In this document: one piece after another, positions 18,365 to 27,900 of the stretch
Layout of the letters: each line of letters starts with the position of its first letter
How positions within the stretch are numbered: the stretch's first letter is position 1
Program-made: the position numbers and the translations under genes
Notes under the pieces: model-generated
Databases searched by the model: none
Told to the model about the DNA's origin: nothing
Seen by the model: the letters and a program-made list of their open reading frames with translations, nothing else
Assembly: GCF_029360765.1 (NCBI RefSeq)
Contig: NZ_JARKNA010000010.1
Span: forward strand, 1-64,000
DNA from: Terrimonas pollutisoli
GTDB taxonomy: Bacteria; Bacteroidota; Bacteroidia; Chitinophagales; Chitinophagaceae
Length of the DNA: 64,000 nucleotides
Reading direction: 5' to 3'

Positions 18365-19537
18365 CTATAATTTTCCTGCCATTGATTCTGCTCTTAATTT
18401 GTTTACCGTGCTTGTCACCTGCTCAATGGCATAATCTATTTCTTCCTCTGTTGTATGTCGTCCCAGGCTAAAACGCAATGAACCATAAGCCAATTCATCA
18501 TCCACACCCAATGCTTTCAATACATAAGAAGGCTCCATCACCGCCGATGTACAAGCTGAACCCGATGACAACGCAATGTTTTTATTCAGGCCCATCATCA
18601 ACAACTCACCATCCATATAACGAAACGACATATTAGTAACGTGTGGAAGCCTGTTTTTCATATCGCCATTAACGGTTGCCCCTTTAATCTTTAGTAACGC
18701 CGATTGAAGCCGGTCTCTCAATTTTGCCAGTCTTGCAGATTCTTCTCTCATCTCATTTCTACAAATTTCACAAGCCTTGCCAAAACCGACAATGCCCGGC
18801 ACATTCAGGGTGCCGCTTCTCACTCCTTTTTCATGCCCCCCACCATGGATCTGCGCTGTCAATTTTACCCGGGGATTTTTTCTCCGGATGTATAATGCCC
18901 CTGTGCCCTTTGGTCCATACAGTTTATGCGCTGAAAACGCCATGAGGTCGATCCCATCTTCCATCACATTGACCGGTAATTTACCAACCGCCTGGGTAGC
19001 ATCGCTAAAAAAGATTATCCCCTTTCTTTTGGCTATTGCGCCAATTTCTTTGATGGGCATTATAGTGCCTATCTCGTTATTAGCATACATGATAGCAATA
19101 AGAATGGTAGTCGGCCTGATAGCGGCCTCCAACTCCTCAAGGTCAATCAATCCATTATTCTTTACGGCGAGGTAAGTGACATCACCGCCCCGTTTTTCGA
19201 TATGATAACAAGTGTCAAGAACTGCTTTGTGTTCAATATTGGTGGTGATGATATGATTGCCTTTTCCGGCATACATTTCAAAAACACCTTTCAACGCCAG
19301 GTTATCTGCCTCAGTGGCCCCGGAAGTAAAAACGATTTCTTTCGATCCGGCGCCTACCAGTTTAGCCACTTGTTCACGGGCATCTTCCACGGCCTGCTCA
19401 GCTGCCCATCCTAGCTGATGAGTTTTGCTGGCTGCATTACCGAATAATTGAGTAAAGTAAGGGAGCATGGCATCTACCACCCGTTGATCACAGGGTGTAG
19501 TGGCATTATGATCAAGATATACAGGCAATTTCACCAT
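18365..19537 (-). CDS. iscS: Cysteine desulfurase (IscS/NifS family)
   Basis: The 390-aa PLP enzyme removes sulfur from cysteine to supply Fe-S cluster and thio-modification pathways. PLP is bound at Lys near residue 205 in SAHKLYGPKG. The persulfide-forming cysteine lies near residue 329 in SSGSACTSAVMEPSY, a loop of the group I (IscS/NifS) type. DHNATTP at the N-terminus and the HIITTNIEHKA segment are also typical. The ATG has an unusually good Shine-Dalgarno sequence AAGGAG at 19546-19551 and a promoter upstream. It is transcribed with the A-type carrier gene. Confidence 0.93.
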   Translation of the reverse strand: MVKLPVYLDHNATTPCDQRVVDAMLPYFTQLFGNAASKTHQLGWAAEQAVEDAREQVAKLVGAGSKEIVFTSGATEADNLALKGVFEMYAGKGNHIITTNIEHKAVLDTCYHIEKRGGDVTYLAVKNNGLIDLEELEAAIRPTTILIAIMYANNEIGTIMPIKEIGAIAKRKGIIFFSDATQAVGKLPVNVMEDGIDLMAFSAHKLYGPKGTGALYIRRKNPRVKLTAQIHGGGHEKGVRSGTLNVPGIVGFGKACEICRNEMREESARLAKLRDRLQSALLKIKGATVNGDMKNRLPHVTNMSFRYMDGELLMMGLNKNIALSSGSACTSAVMEPSYVLKALGVDDELAYGSLRFSLGRHTTEEEIDYAIEQVTSTVNKLRAESMAGKL

Positions 19538-19561
19538 AGCTTTTGCTCCTTGTACTTAACA

Positions 19562-19591
19562 CAAAAATAGCTCAAAAGGTTCTATTTCAAA
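19562..19591 (-). promoter_or_regulatory. Promoter of the iscS operon (-33 TTTG and -7 TATTTTTG)
   Basis: Minus-strand TATTTTTG at 19562-19569 matches TAnnTTTG exactly, and TTTG at 19588-19591 lies 18 nt upstream, close to the 19-nt optimum. This is the best two-box Bacteroidota promoter in the window. Confidence 0.7.
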
Positions 19592-19676
19592 GCCGCTGTA
19601 GCTTGTCGCATTCACATCAGCCATGCTATAAATTTTTATCTTTAACACTATCAATCATTCTTTTAACCTTTGTCAC

Positions 19677-20078
19677 ATGCAAAAAGTAGAACATATCGGT
19701 ATCGCAGTAAAAAGCCTGGCCGTATCAGTGCCATTATTTGAAAAATTGCTGAATACCAACTGCTATAAAACTGAATTGGTAGAGAGTGAAAAGGTAAACA
19801 CGGCTTTTTTTAAAACCGGCGATGCAAAGATCGAATTACTGGAAAGCACCGATGCAGAAGGCGTGATATCCCGCTTTATTGAAAAAAAGGGCGAAGGGAC
19901 ACATCATCTTGCCTTTGAAGTAGCGGATATCGAAGCCGAAATGAAAAGACTTCAAAATGAAGGTTTTGTTTTGCTCAACGAAAAACCTAAAGCGGGTGCG
20001 GACAATAAGTTGGTTTGCTTTTTACACCCCAAACATACCAATGGGGTCTTGATCGAACTATGTATGGAAAGAAAATAA
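19677..20078 (+). CDS. mce: Methylmalonyl-CoA epimerase
   Basis: The 133-aa vicinal-oxygen-chelate protein converts (2S)- and (2R)-methylmalonyl-CoA in propionate/succinate metabolism. Metal ligands of the family are in place: His in VEHIGIAVKS near residue 6, the HHLAFEV segment near residue 80, and Glu in LIELCMERK at the C-terminus. Length and order match the family. TTTG followed by TCAC directly precedes the ATG, with TA three bases before it, one base longer than the consensus -7 box. The gene converges with rnc, 13 nt apart. Confidence 0.92.
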   Translation: MQKVEHIGIAVKSLAVSVPLFEKLLNTNCYKTELVESEKVNTAFFKTGDAKIELLESTDAEGVISRFIEKKGEGTHHLAFEVADIEAEMKRLQNEGFVLLNEKPKAGADNKLVCFLHPKHTNGVLIELCMERK

Positions 20079-20091
20079 AGGAAAGACTACA

Positions 20092-20856
20092 TCAGGCGGT
20101 TCTGCCGATACCACTTTCTTCGATTTGTGTGTCTGCATTCACGATCCCTAATTTTTCAACGGCTGCCTGGGCTGCAATTTGCGAGGCGTCTTTTTTATTG
20201 AAAGCTTTTCCCTCTGCTATTTGTTTACCATCAATCACTGCGGCGACGGTAAATAGGCGCCGTCCATTCTCCAACTGCTCGTTGATGGTTTCAAATTCCA
20301 GCACCTTCCCGTTTTTGTTAGCCCAGCCATACAGCTTGTTCTTATGGTTGATCTCCAGGTTTTCCAAATCATCCATAAACATATGTGGAAGAAGGATGTA
20401 CTCCTGTACCCATTTTGCTGTTTTCTTATATCCAAGATCAAGATATACTGCGCCTACCATGGCCTCGAGGGTATTTCCAAATATCTGGCTCACTTTCAGC
20501 GACCCATCCATCTTATTATACAGGGTAATTTTTTTGAGGCCCATCCGTACCGCTATTTCATTTAACTGCTGGCGATTGACCATCTTGCTGCGCATTTCGG
20601 TCAGAAAACCTTCCTCTTTGTAGGGATAACGTTTGAAAAGATAATCGGCGACCAGGGCACTCAACACAGCGTCACCCAGGTATTCAAGGCGTTCATTGTT
20701 TTCATCTGCGCCTTCACGAACAGAGCGGTGGGTCAATGCTGTTTTATAAAGTGACAGATTCTTCGGACTGAATCCCAGAATATTGGTTAGCTCTTTTTTA
20801 AAGGTTGAACCTGAGTGCTTCTTAAAAAGATTAGTGATAAAATCCACGGAATTCAA
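20092..20856 (-). CDS. rnc: Ribonuclease III
   Basis: The 254-aa endonuclease cleaves double-stranded RNA in rRNA and mRNA processing. The RNase III signature NERLEYLGDAVLSALVADYL near residue 50 holds the catalytic Glu and Asp, and NTLEAMVGAVYLDLGYK near residue 120 supplies the second acidic pair. A C-terminal double-stranded RNA-binding domain follows (NKLYGWANKNGKVLEFET ... KKDASQIAAQAAVEKL). The first codon is TTG at 20856; a GTG at 20847 is an alternative. It is downstream of fabF in the same direction, with 94 nt between them, the acpP-fabF-rnc order common in this phylum. Confidence 0.93.
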   Translation of the reverse strand: MNSVDFITNLFKKHSGSTFKKELTNILGFSPKNLSLYKTALTHRSVREGADENNERLEYLGDAVLSALVADYLFKRYPYKEEGFLTEMRSKMVNRQQLNEIAVRMGLKKITLYNKMDGSLKVSQIFGNTLEAMVGAVYLDLGYKKTAKWVQEYILLPHMFMDDLENLEINHKNKLYGWANKNGKVLEFETINEQLENGRRLFTVAAVIDGKQIAEGKAFNKKDASQIAAQAAVEKLGIVNADTQIEESGIGRTA

Positions 20857-20950
20857 GCTACGAAAAAAAATTCAGCTGTTGAAAAGTTTGCCGGTCTAAA
20901 AAAATATGCAATAAAATTTCGGATAAAAAATAATCGTGATCAAGAAGTTA

Positions 20951-22219
20951 TTAATCCTTAAACTTTTTCACAATAACGCAGGCATTATGACCACCAAAGC
21001 CAAATGTGTTGCTCAATGCTGCATTCACCGTACGGTTTTGTGCTTTGTTAAAAGTGAAGTTCAACTTTGGATCCAGGTCAGGGTCATCAGTAAAGTGATT
21101 AATGGTTGGGGGAACCATATCATGAACTACTGACTTGATACAGGCAATGGCTTCGATAACACCGGCAGCTCCCAGGCAATGGCCGGTCATACTTTTAGTA
21201 GCACTGATATTCAGTCTATAAGCATGATCACCAAAAACATCCATAATCGCCTTTGTCTCCGCGATATCACCCAACGGTGTTGATGTTCCGTGTGTATTGA
21301 TATAGTCAATATCCTCCCGCTTCATACCAGCATCTTCTAATGCTACAAGCATTACGTTTTTAGCACCTAGTCCTTCGGGATGTGGTGCCGTAATATGATG
21401 AGCATCAGCAGTAGCGCCGCCACCAACTACTTCGCAATAGATTTTTGCGCCTCTGGCTTTGGCGTGTTCCAATTCTTCCAACACCAATACTCCGGCTGCC
21501 TCACCCATAACAAATCCATCCCTATCCTTGTCATAAGGCCGGCTGGCTGTTTTGGGATCATCATTTCTTTCGCTCATGGCTTTCATGGCGTTAAAACCGC
21601 CGACACCAGCTTCGCTAATCACTGCTTCACTGCCACCAGTCACAATAATATCAGCTTTGCCAAGACGCAATATTGTAAGCGCATCAATTATTGCGTTCGT
21701 ACTACTGGCGCAGGCACTTACCACGGCATAATTGGGTCCGCGGAGATTGTGACGCATACTGATTTGGCCGGCAGCGATATCCAATATCATTTTTGGAATA
21801 AAGAAAGGATTAAAGCGGGGGGTACCATCACCTTTTGCAAAATCCATTACTTCATTTTGAAACGTAATTAAGCCGCCTATACCGGAAGCCAACACCACTC
21901 CGATACGATCGGGGTTAATGTTTTCTTTATTTAAACCAGCATCTGTCATGGCCTGGTCGCTGGCAACTAACGCTAATTGAGTAAAACGGTCGATTTTTCT
22001 TGCCTCTTTCTTATCAAGGAACTGAACAGGGTCAAAATTCTTTACCTCGCAGGCAAATTTTGTACGAAATTTAGCAGCATCAAACAGGGTGATCATATCA
22101 GCACCCGAAACACCATTTATTAACCCCGACCAATAATCATCCACCGAATTACCAAGGGGTGTAAGGGCGCCCATTCCTGTAACAACTACTCTTTTCAGTT
22201 CTACTCTTTTCAGTTCCAT
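20951..22219 (-). CDS. fabF: Beta-ketoacyl-ACP synthase II
   Basis: The 422-aa condensing enzyme elongates fatty acids. The active-site Cys is near residue 170 (VVSACASSTNAI) and the two catalytic His occur in NTHGTSTPLGD and SMTGHCLGAAG. The C-terminal NTFGFGGHNACVIVKKF motif is canonical. Its N-terminus is unusual: ELKRV is encoded twice by an exact 15-bp tandem duplication at 22186-22215, immediately after the ATG. The second copy is the normal family start (RVVVTGMGALTP). It lies in the acpP-fabF-rnc cluster, but a terminator at 22342-22402 and repeat DNA separate it from acpP. Confidence 0.95.
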   Translation of the reverse strand: MELKRVELKRVVVTGMGALTPLGNSVDDYWSGLINGVSGADMITLFDAAKFRTKFACEVKNFDPVQFLDKKEARKIDRFTQLALVASDQAMTDAGLNKENINPDRIGVVLASGIGGLITFQNEVMDFAKGDGTPRFNPFFIPKMILDIAAGQISMRHNLRGPNYAVVSACASSTNAIIDALTILRLGKADIIVTGGSEAVISEAGVGGFNAMKAMSERNDDPKTASRPYDKDRDGFVMGEAAGVLVLEELEHAKARGAKIYCEVVGGGATADAHHITAPHPEGLGAKNVMLVALEDAGMKREDIDYINTHGTSTPLGDIAETKAIMDVFGDHAYRLNISATKSMTGHCLGAAGVIEAIACIKSVVHDMVPPTINHFTDDPDLDPKLNFTFNKAQNRTVNAALSNTFGFGGHNACVIVKKFKD

Positions 22220-22341
22220 ATAGTCTGTTCAGCTTTTTATGTGCTAATTATACTGGACTTAATTACAATTTGTTCCAAAACTGATTCGGAAAGAATTAGT
22301 CACGCTAATTAATTATTATGACTTATTTCTTGTTCAAGATT

Positions 22342-22402
22342 AAAACCGCCTTCCTCCAATACTTAGATCAACTGAGTATATCGGATAAGAAGGCGGGTTT
22401 TT
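22342..22402 (-). terminator. Terminator between acpP and fabF
   Basis: AACCGCCTTC (22344-22353) and GAAGGCGGGTT (22389-22399) form a stem whose loop holds a second inverted repeat (ATACTTAGatcaACTGAGTAT). On the minus strand the stem ends in GGCGGTTTTAATC. It may terminate acpP transcription or act as an attenuator before fabF. Confidence 0.65.
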
Positions 22403-22412
22403 GATTTATTTA

Positions 22413-22488
22413 CCTGTCTGCCCTGTCTGCCGACAGGCAGGCGGCAAGCAGGCATTAACATCATTCGTCCCGAAGTCGTCGGGATGAA
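22413..22488. repeat. Two dispersed palindromes downstream of acpP
   Basis: CCTGTCtgccGACAGG at 22422-22437 is embedded in further CTGTCTGCC/GGCAGGC units. A second palindrome, TTCgTCCCGA/TCGGGAtGAA at 22464-22488 with a 5-nt loop, belongs to the TCCCGA...TCGGGA class seen elsewhere in the window. Confidence 0.7.
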
Positions 22489-22502
22489 ATGCACCAGGTT
22501 CA

Positions 22503-22739
22503 TTATTTAGCATGCTCTTCCAGGTAAGAAACAGCCTGACCAACTGTAGTGATGGTTTCAGCCTGCTCATCAGGGATGGAGATATTGAATTCTTTTTCAA
22601 ATTCCATGATCAGTTCCACGGTGTCTAATGAATCGGCACCCAGATCATTTGTGAATGAAGCTTCATTTGTTACCTCTGCTTCGTCAACACCTAATTTGTC
22701 AATGATGATCTTTTTTACTCTTGATGCAATGTCTGACAT
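22503..22739 (-). CDS. acpP: Acyl carrier protein
   Basis: The 78-aa acidic protein carries growing fatty-acyl chains on a phosphopantetheine attached to Ser37 in LGADSLDTVELIMEFE, the invariant DSL motif. Length and helical pattern are standard. An exact -7 box stands 28 nt upstream. It begins the acpP-fabF-rnc cluster, but a terminator and repeat sequences lie between it and fabF, so the genes are probably only partly co-transcribed. Confidence 0.96.
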   Translation of the reverse strand: MSDIASRVKKIIIDKLGVDEAEVTNEASFTNDLGADSLDTVELIMEFEKEFNISIPDEQAETITTVGQAVSYLEEHAK

Positions 22740-22766
22740 GTCGTAATAGTTTAGTTATTATGGGTG

Positions 22767-22774
22767 CAAAAATA
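22767..22774 (-). promoter_or_regulatory. Bacteroidota -7 box for acpP
   Basis: Minus-strand TATTTTTG matches TAnnTTTG exactly, ending 27 nt before the acpP ATG. A GTTG about 16 nt further upstream is a poor -33 candidate. Confidence 0.6.
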
Positions 22775-22956
22775 TACTTTTTGAGTAAACCAACATCGTA
22801 AAGCCAATTTTTTCCAATTTTACCCTAAACGTCTGAGAACAAGTAAATAAGGGCTTTCATTTATTTTAAAACCGATTAAAATAATAAAGCATATCCGTTG
22901 GCCGTGTTATAAGTTCTTTGTAAATTGAAAACCTTCAAACTACATCAATACAATCA

Positions 22957-23385
22957 ATGGCGCTGAAAATTATTGACTATGGTTCTCCTGAATACATGCA
23001 GATGGTAAAGCTGCGGGACGCTATCCTGCGCAAACCATTAGGGTTATGCTTTACGCAGGAAGACCTGGAGAAGGAAAAAGACAATATGTTTATCGGCGCT
23101 TTTGAAGAAGACAGAATGTTGGGATGCTGCATGTTGGTAGAGGAACAACCAGATGTCGTACGCTTACGTCAAATGGCTGTACTCAATGATCTGCAGGGTA
23201 AGGGCATTGGAAGGGCTTTGATGAACTTTGCTGAAAATCTTGCCCGCGACCGGGGTTATAAAATTGTTCGCATGCATGCACGTAACAATGCTGTCGGGTT
23301 TTATGAAAAAGTAGGCTACAAAGTAAAAGGTGATCAATTCATTGAAGTAACGATACCTCACTTTGTGATGGAAAAAGAACTATAA
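22957..23385 (+). CDS. GNAT-family N-acetyltransferase
   Basis: The 142-aa protein has the GNAT acetyl-CoA-binding motif A, RLRQMAVLNDLQGKGIGRALM near residue 70, with the Q-x-x-G-x-G core. A C-terminal HARNNAVGFYEKVGYKVKGDQF motif B follows. It transfers acetyl from acetyl-CoA to an amine on an unknown small molecule or protein. The substrate cannot be inferred. It is transcribed alone on the plus strand between acpP and a minus-strand gene, with a GC-rich palindrome (23397-23412) just past its end. Confidence 0.85.
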   Translation: MALKIIDYGSPEYMQMVKLRDAILRKPLGLCFTQEDLEKEKDNMFIGAFEEDRMLGCCMLVEEQPDVVRLRQMAVLNDLQGKGIGRALMNFAENLARDRGYKIVRMHARNNAVGFYEKVGYKVKGDQFIEVTIPHFVMEKEL

Positions 23386-23396
23386 AAGAAGCTTCG

Positions 23397-23412
23397 ATCC
23401 GCCGCGGCGGAT
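23397..23412. repeat. GC-rich palindrome after the GNAT gene
   Basis: ATCCGCCGCGGCGGAT is a perfect 16-bp palindrome 12 nt after the stop codon. It is not followed by a T-run, so it resembles the dispersed palindromes of this genome more than a terminator. Confidence 0.5.
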
Positions 23413-23463
23413 ACGAGCTCTGAGCTTTTATCCCATTCGTCAGTATCGGTCTCTCAGCCGTCC

Positions 23464-23943
23464 TTATTTCTTCTTTGCTTTTGCATTAAGCAATTGTCTT
23501 AATTCATGTATTTCATCTTTATCACGAAAGCCGCTTTTGGGTACCAGAAAAAAAGAACGGCTATCAAAATACAGGTGAAAGAAATGCGGGCTTTCAATAA
23601 AATGGCTTAATGCTTTCCACGGCCATGCCCGTGAACCTTTTTCATGCTGCAGGGAAAAACCTTCATTTTCAAAACTCATACTGAACTCGTGACGAAAAGT
23701 TTCTGCCCTGCGATAGACCATAATGGGAAGAATAAACCAAAAACTTATCATGAGTATGATCCATAAAAGCGACCCCACCAAAAAAGCAAATGGCGTAATC
23801 TTTTTCATCATGTATAATACAAGTGAGACCACTGCAAATACATTTACCAATATGATCATGACACGTATTTCCGGACGACTAATGAAATGGTAACGTAACG
23901 CCTGTAATACCTGTCCTTTTTCATATTCAAAATGTATGGTCAT
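23464..23943 (-). CDS. YcxB-like membrane protein
   Basis: The 159-aa product (ATG at 23943, MTIHFEYEKGQVLQ) has two adjacent transmembrane helices, VMIILVNVFAVVSLVLYMM near residue 30 and AFLVGSLLWIILMISFWFILP near residue 55. The soluble C-terminal domain matches the YcxB-like pattern: MSFENEGFSLQHEKGSRAWPWKALSHFIESPHFFHLYF, then an FFLVPK strand. Function is unknown for this family. A 33-residue upstream extension in the same frame is not typical and was left out. The terminator of the dksA-like gene lies 85 nt upstream of its start. Confidence 0.7.
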   Translation of the reverse strand: MTIHFEYEKGQVLQALRYHFISRPEIRVMIILVNVFAVVSLVLYMMKKITPFAFLVGSLLWIILMISFWFILPIMVYRRAETFRHEFSMSFENEGFSLQHEKGSRAWPWKALSHFIESPHFFHLYFDSRSFFLVPKSGFRDKDEIHELRQLLNAKAKKK

Positions 23944-24027
23944 AATCAGAGTCTGTTGGTTTGATAATAGGCAGGCAAACGTACAACGAATTTTAATGCA
24001 GAAAATGGTTTCGCCCATTGCAAATAC

Positions 24028-24055
24028 AAAAGCCTCCTGCAATAGCAGGAGGCCG
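24028..24055 (-). terminator. Terminator of the ileS-dksA-like operon
   Basis: GCCTCCTGC (24032-24040) pairs with GCAGGAGGC (24045-24053) around AATA. On the minus strand it is followed by TTTTGTATTTG, about 30 nt past the stop of the DksA-like gene. Confidence 0.9.
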
Positions 24056-24080
24056 AACTAAAATAAATAATAATCAGTAA

Positions 24081-24974
24081 TTATTTATTGATCATTTGTT
24101 TGGCTTCAATGCTCAACGTGGCATGAGGCACTGCACGAAGACGAGCCTTATCGATCAGCTTACCGGTAACACGGCAAACACCGTAGGTTTTATTTTCGAT
24201 TCGCATCAATGCTTTCTCCAGGTGATCGATAAAGGTGATCTGGCGACTGGCCATCTGGCTCAGTTGCTCACGTTCCATGCTCACACTACCATCTTCCATG
24301 GTCATATAGCGGGCCTCATCCATGTCACCGCCTTCATCACGACGTGTAATCAACCCCTGTAAGTAGGCCAACTCTTTTTTAGCGGCGTCTAATTTTTTAT
24401 TGATAATTTCTCTGAATTCTGCAAGGTCTTGATCTGCATATCTCATGGTAGGTCCAGTTTGTTCGTAAGAAGGTGAAGAATCTAATACGGATTTAGTGAA
24501 ATCGGGTTCATACTTTACAGCACTCTTAATAGTTGTTTTTGGAATGACAATTTTAGAGGGCTTTTCAGGTTCCTTTTTAATAACCGGTTTCGCAACCGGT
24601 TTTATAGAAACCAGCGACTGAGGTCCCTGTACGGCTGGTTTTTTTACCGGAGCGGCTTGTGCCTCCACGGGTTTAGCTTCTACAGGTTTTACTTCAGGCT
24701 TTGCTGCTACAGGAGGTGCAGGTTTTGCAGGTGCAGCCTTTTTAACCGGCACAGCATGTTTAGCAACGGGTTTGGCAGCTACAGGCTTTTTAGCTGCAGG
24801 AGCCTTGGCCGCTTTTTTCGGCGCGGGGGCTGGTTTTTTAGGAGCTGGCTTTTTAGCGGCAGGCTTGGCTGCCTTTGAAGAGGGCTTGGCTGCAGGTTTA
24901 GCCGCTTTTTTTTGTGCGGCCTTTTTAGGAGCCGCTTTTCCCGCCTTGTGCGGAGCATTTTTTTTAATAGCCAT
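24081..24974 (-). CDS. DksA/TraR-family protein with a long Lys/Ala/Pro-rich N-terminal tail
   Basis: The 297-aa product has two parts. Residues 1-~125 are almost entirely Lys, Ala and Pro in short PAAK/KPA units, like a histone H1 tail. Residues ~175-297 are a DksA-like domain: a helical hairpin with an acidic tip (GGDMDEAR) and the C-terminal motif TYGVCRVTGKLIDKARLRAVPHATLSIEAK. DksA binds RNA polymerase through its secondary channel and, with ppGpp, tunes rRNA and amino-acid promoters. The zinc finger is degenerate: the only cysteine in the protein is C267, where classic DksA has four. Homologues in Bacteroidota are known to lack some ligands. It starts 5 nt after ileS ends, so the two are co-transcribed. 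Confidence 0.85.
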   Translation of the reverse strand: MAIKKNAPHKAGKAAPKKAAQKKAAKPAAKPSSKAAKPAAKKPAPKKPAPAPKKAAKAPAAKKPVAAKPVAKHAVPVKKAAPAKPAPPVAAKPEVKPVEAKPVEAQAAPVKKPAVQGPQSLVSIKPVAKPVIKKEPEKPSKIVIPKTTIKSAVKYEPDFTKSVLDSSPSYEQTGPTMRYADQDLAEFREIINKKLDAAKKELAYLQGLITRRDEGGDMDEARYMTMEDGSVSMEREQLSQMASRQITFIDHLEKALMRIENKTYGVCRVTGKLIDKARLRAVPHATLSIEAKQMINK

Positions 24975-24979
24975 ACAAA

Positions 24980-27900
24980 TTAGCCTTTTTTTGAAACAAT
25001 CACATTTAGCAAAACATCGTTAAGTTCAATCGTTGTACCTCCCTGTATTTCAGGCACTATTTCCAGCCTATCAGCCAGAATTTCGGCGCAAATATAGGTA
25101 TTAAACGTTGCCAAAGAGTCTTTGATACCGTTGCCGGCAGCTACTATAACAGTTATCCTGTCAGTAAGTTCAAACCCGCTGTCCTTGCGGATTTTCTGGA
25201 TCCTGTTCACAAATTCCCGGGCATTTCCTTCGGCCTCTAATTCCGGTGTTATAGTGATATCCAAAGCCACTGTCAATACACCTTTATTGGCTACCGTCCA
25301 ACCCGGAATATCCTCGCTGCTGATCTCTACTTCGGTAATCTGTAATATTACGGGTTCGTTATCAATTGACAAATTATATTGACCTTCTTTTTCTAAACTG
25401 GCGATATCTTCTTGTGTGAATTTGGCTAAAGCCGCCGACACAGCCTTCATTTTTGGACCGAGCTTTTTACCCAGAGCTACAAAATTGGGCTTTATCTTTT
25501 TGCTGATAAAAGTGTTGTTGGGATCTAGGTATTCTATTTCCTTCACGTTCACCTCCGCCTTGATCAGATCCTCCACTTTGGTCAACTGCTCTTTCATGGC
25601 GGGATTCAGCGCCGGGATCAACACCTTTTGCAACGGCTGACGAACTTTGATATTTACTTTTTTTCGCAGTGATAAGATCAACGATGACGCATCCTGTGCC
25701 AACTGCATTCTTTCTTCCAACAGGGTATCGATTGAAGCTTCATTCGCTACAGGAAAGTCGGCATGATGCACCGATTCCGCATTGAAGCGTTTGGTAACGG
25801 CATTCAGGTTTTGGAAAATAGTATCACTAAAGAAAGGTGAGATTGGCGCTACTAAACGCACTATCGTTTCCAGGCACTCATACAATGTCTGGTAAGCGCA
25901 AATTTTATCCTGCTCGTATTCGCCTTTCCAGAAACGGCGGCGACAAAGACGAACGTACCAGTTGCTGAGGTGCTCATCTACAAAATCCTCGATCAAACGA
26001 CCGGCCTGTGTAGGCTCATAATCGTCCATGTAGTCATTTACTCTTTTAACCAGTGTGTTCAGGCTCGACAATATCCAGCGGTCAATCTCTGGTCTTTGTT
26101 CGAGAGGTATGTATTCTTCAGTAAAAGCAAATCCATCTACATTGGAATAGAGAGCGAAGAATTGGTATGTATTGTAAAGCGTACCAAAAAACTTCCGCTG
26201 CACTTCTTTGATACCTTCGCTATCGAATTTCAAATTATCCCAGGGTGATGCATTGGTAATAAGATACCAACGGGTAGCATCAGCGCCATAGGTCTCAATG
26301 GTTTTGAATGGATCAACTACATTCCCCAGGCGTTTACTCATCTTATTGCCATTCTTATCCAACACCAGTCCATTACTGACGACAGTTTTGTAAGCGACAG
26401 AATCAAACACCAGGGCCGCAATAGCATGCAGGGTATAAAACCATCCTCTTGTCTGATCCACACCTTCACAAATAAAATCAGCCGGGAAGTTTTGTTCAAA
26501 GGTTTCTTTATTCTCGAATGGAAAATGCCATTGTGCATAAGGCATTGCGCCGCTGTCAAACCATACATCGATCAGGTCCGGCACCCGCTTCATCGGCTTG
26601 CCTGATTTACTCACTAAAACTATATCATCAACATAGGGCTTATGTAAATCTAACCCCTCTAAATCTCCCCTAAAGGGGAGACTTTTTACGACTCCGGCAT
26701 CAACAGCTTTTTTTGCTTCAGCAACTAGTTCCTCAATACTTCCGATGCAAATTTCTTCATCACCATCTTCTGTTCTCCAAACCGGCAATGGTGTTCCCCA
26801 AAAACGGCTACGGCTCAGGTTCCAATCAACCATATTCTCCAGCCAGTTGCCAAATCGTCCTTCACCGGTTGATTTGGGTTTCCAATTGATGGTCTTATTC
26901 AACTCAACCATTCTTTCCCGGATAGCAGTGGTTTTGATAAACCAGGCATCAAGAGGATAATAAAGAATGGGCTTATCAGTACGCCAGCAATGCGGATAAT
27001 TATGCTCGTATTTTTCTACTTTAAACGCTCTGTTCTCTTTCTTCAGCTTTACAGCTATGTCAACGTTAACATCAACATAGTCTTTCTCATCTTTATAATT
27101 TTTTACATAACGATTGCTGAATTCGCCAAGGCCATCAACAAACTTACCTTGTTTGTCCACCATCGTCAGTATTCCGAGTTGATTATTTTTATCACTCATC
27201 CCTACTTTATAATCATCTGCTCCGAATGCAGGAGCAGTATGAACTATCCCTGTACCGTCTTCGGTTGTAACAAAATCTCCAAGCATAACCCTAAATGGCC
27301 TTGCATTTGGAGTAATCTCATGTATTACTTTTAGTGAATTTGCCTCATATGGCAGTAGTTGTTCGTACTCACAACCGCTTAGATTTATACCGGGAAATTC
27401 AAGTAAAACAGACCAAGGCAGAATTTTAGTACTAGGTGAATAACTATCAAAATCTCCGTCTTTACCTTCTTCTTTAAAATACTTACTCAATAAAGCTTTC
27501 GCAAGAACAACATTAATTGGTAAATGAGTGTATGGATTAAAAGTTTTAACTAATGCATATTCAATATTTCTTCCTACTGTTAATCCCAAGTTGGAAGGCA
27601 AAGTCCATGGAGTAGTAGTCCATGCAAGCAGAAAAACTTCTGAAGATTCTATCCCTGAATTCTTCCAAGCATCCTTGGAAAGATTGATTAGATTATCAAC
27701 AAATGTATTTACTCCATATTTTGCCAAGGCTGCTGCAGGTGATGACACCATTGAATCATCAACGTAAGGAACTGCCTTACTAACCATCTTGAACATAACT
27801 GTAGCACTTGTATCCTTCACATCTTTATACGTACCTGGCTGGTTCAATTCATGTGAACTTAAACCGGTACCTGCCGCCGGCGAATATGGCTGAATGCTAA

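Noticed and set aside
20015..20623. 202-aa plus-strand frame opposite rnc
   Set aside because: It is antisense to a well-conserved RNase III gene and has no recognised domain.
22406..22600. 64-aa frame overlapping acpP
   Set aside because: It crosses the acpP gene in another frame and ends in palindromic repeats; acpP explains the coding signal.
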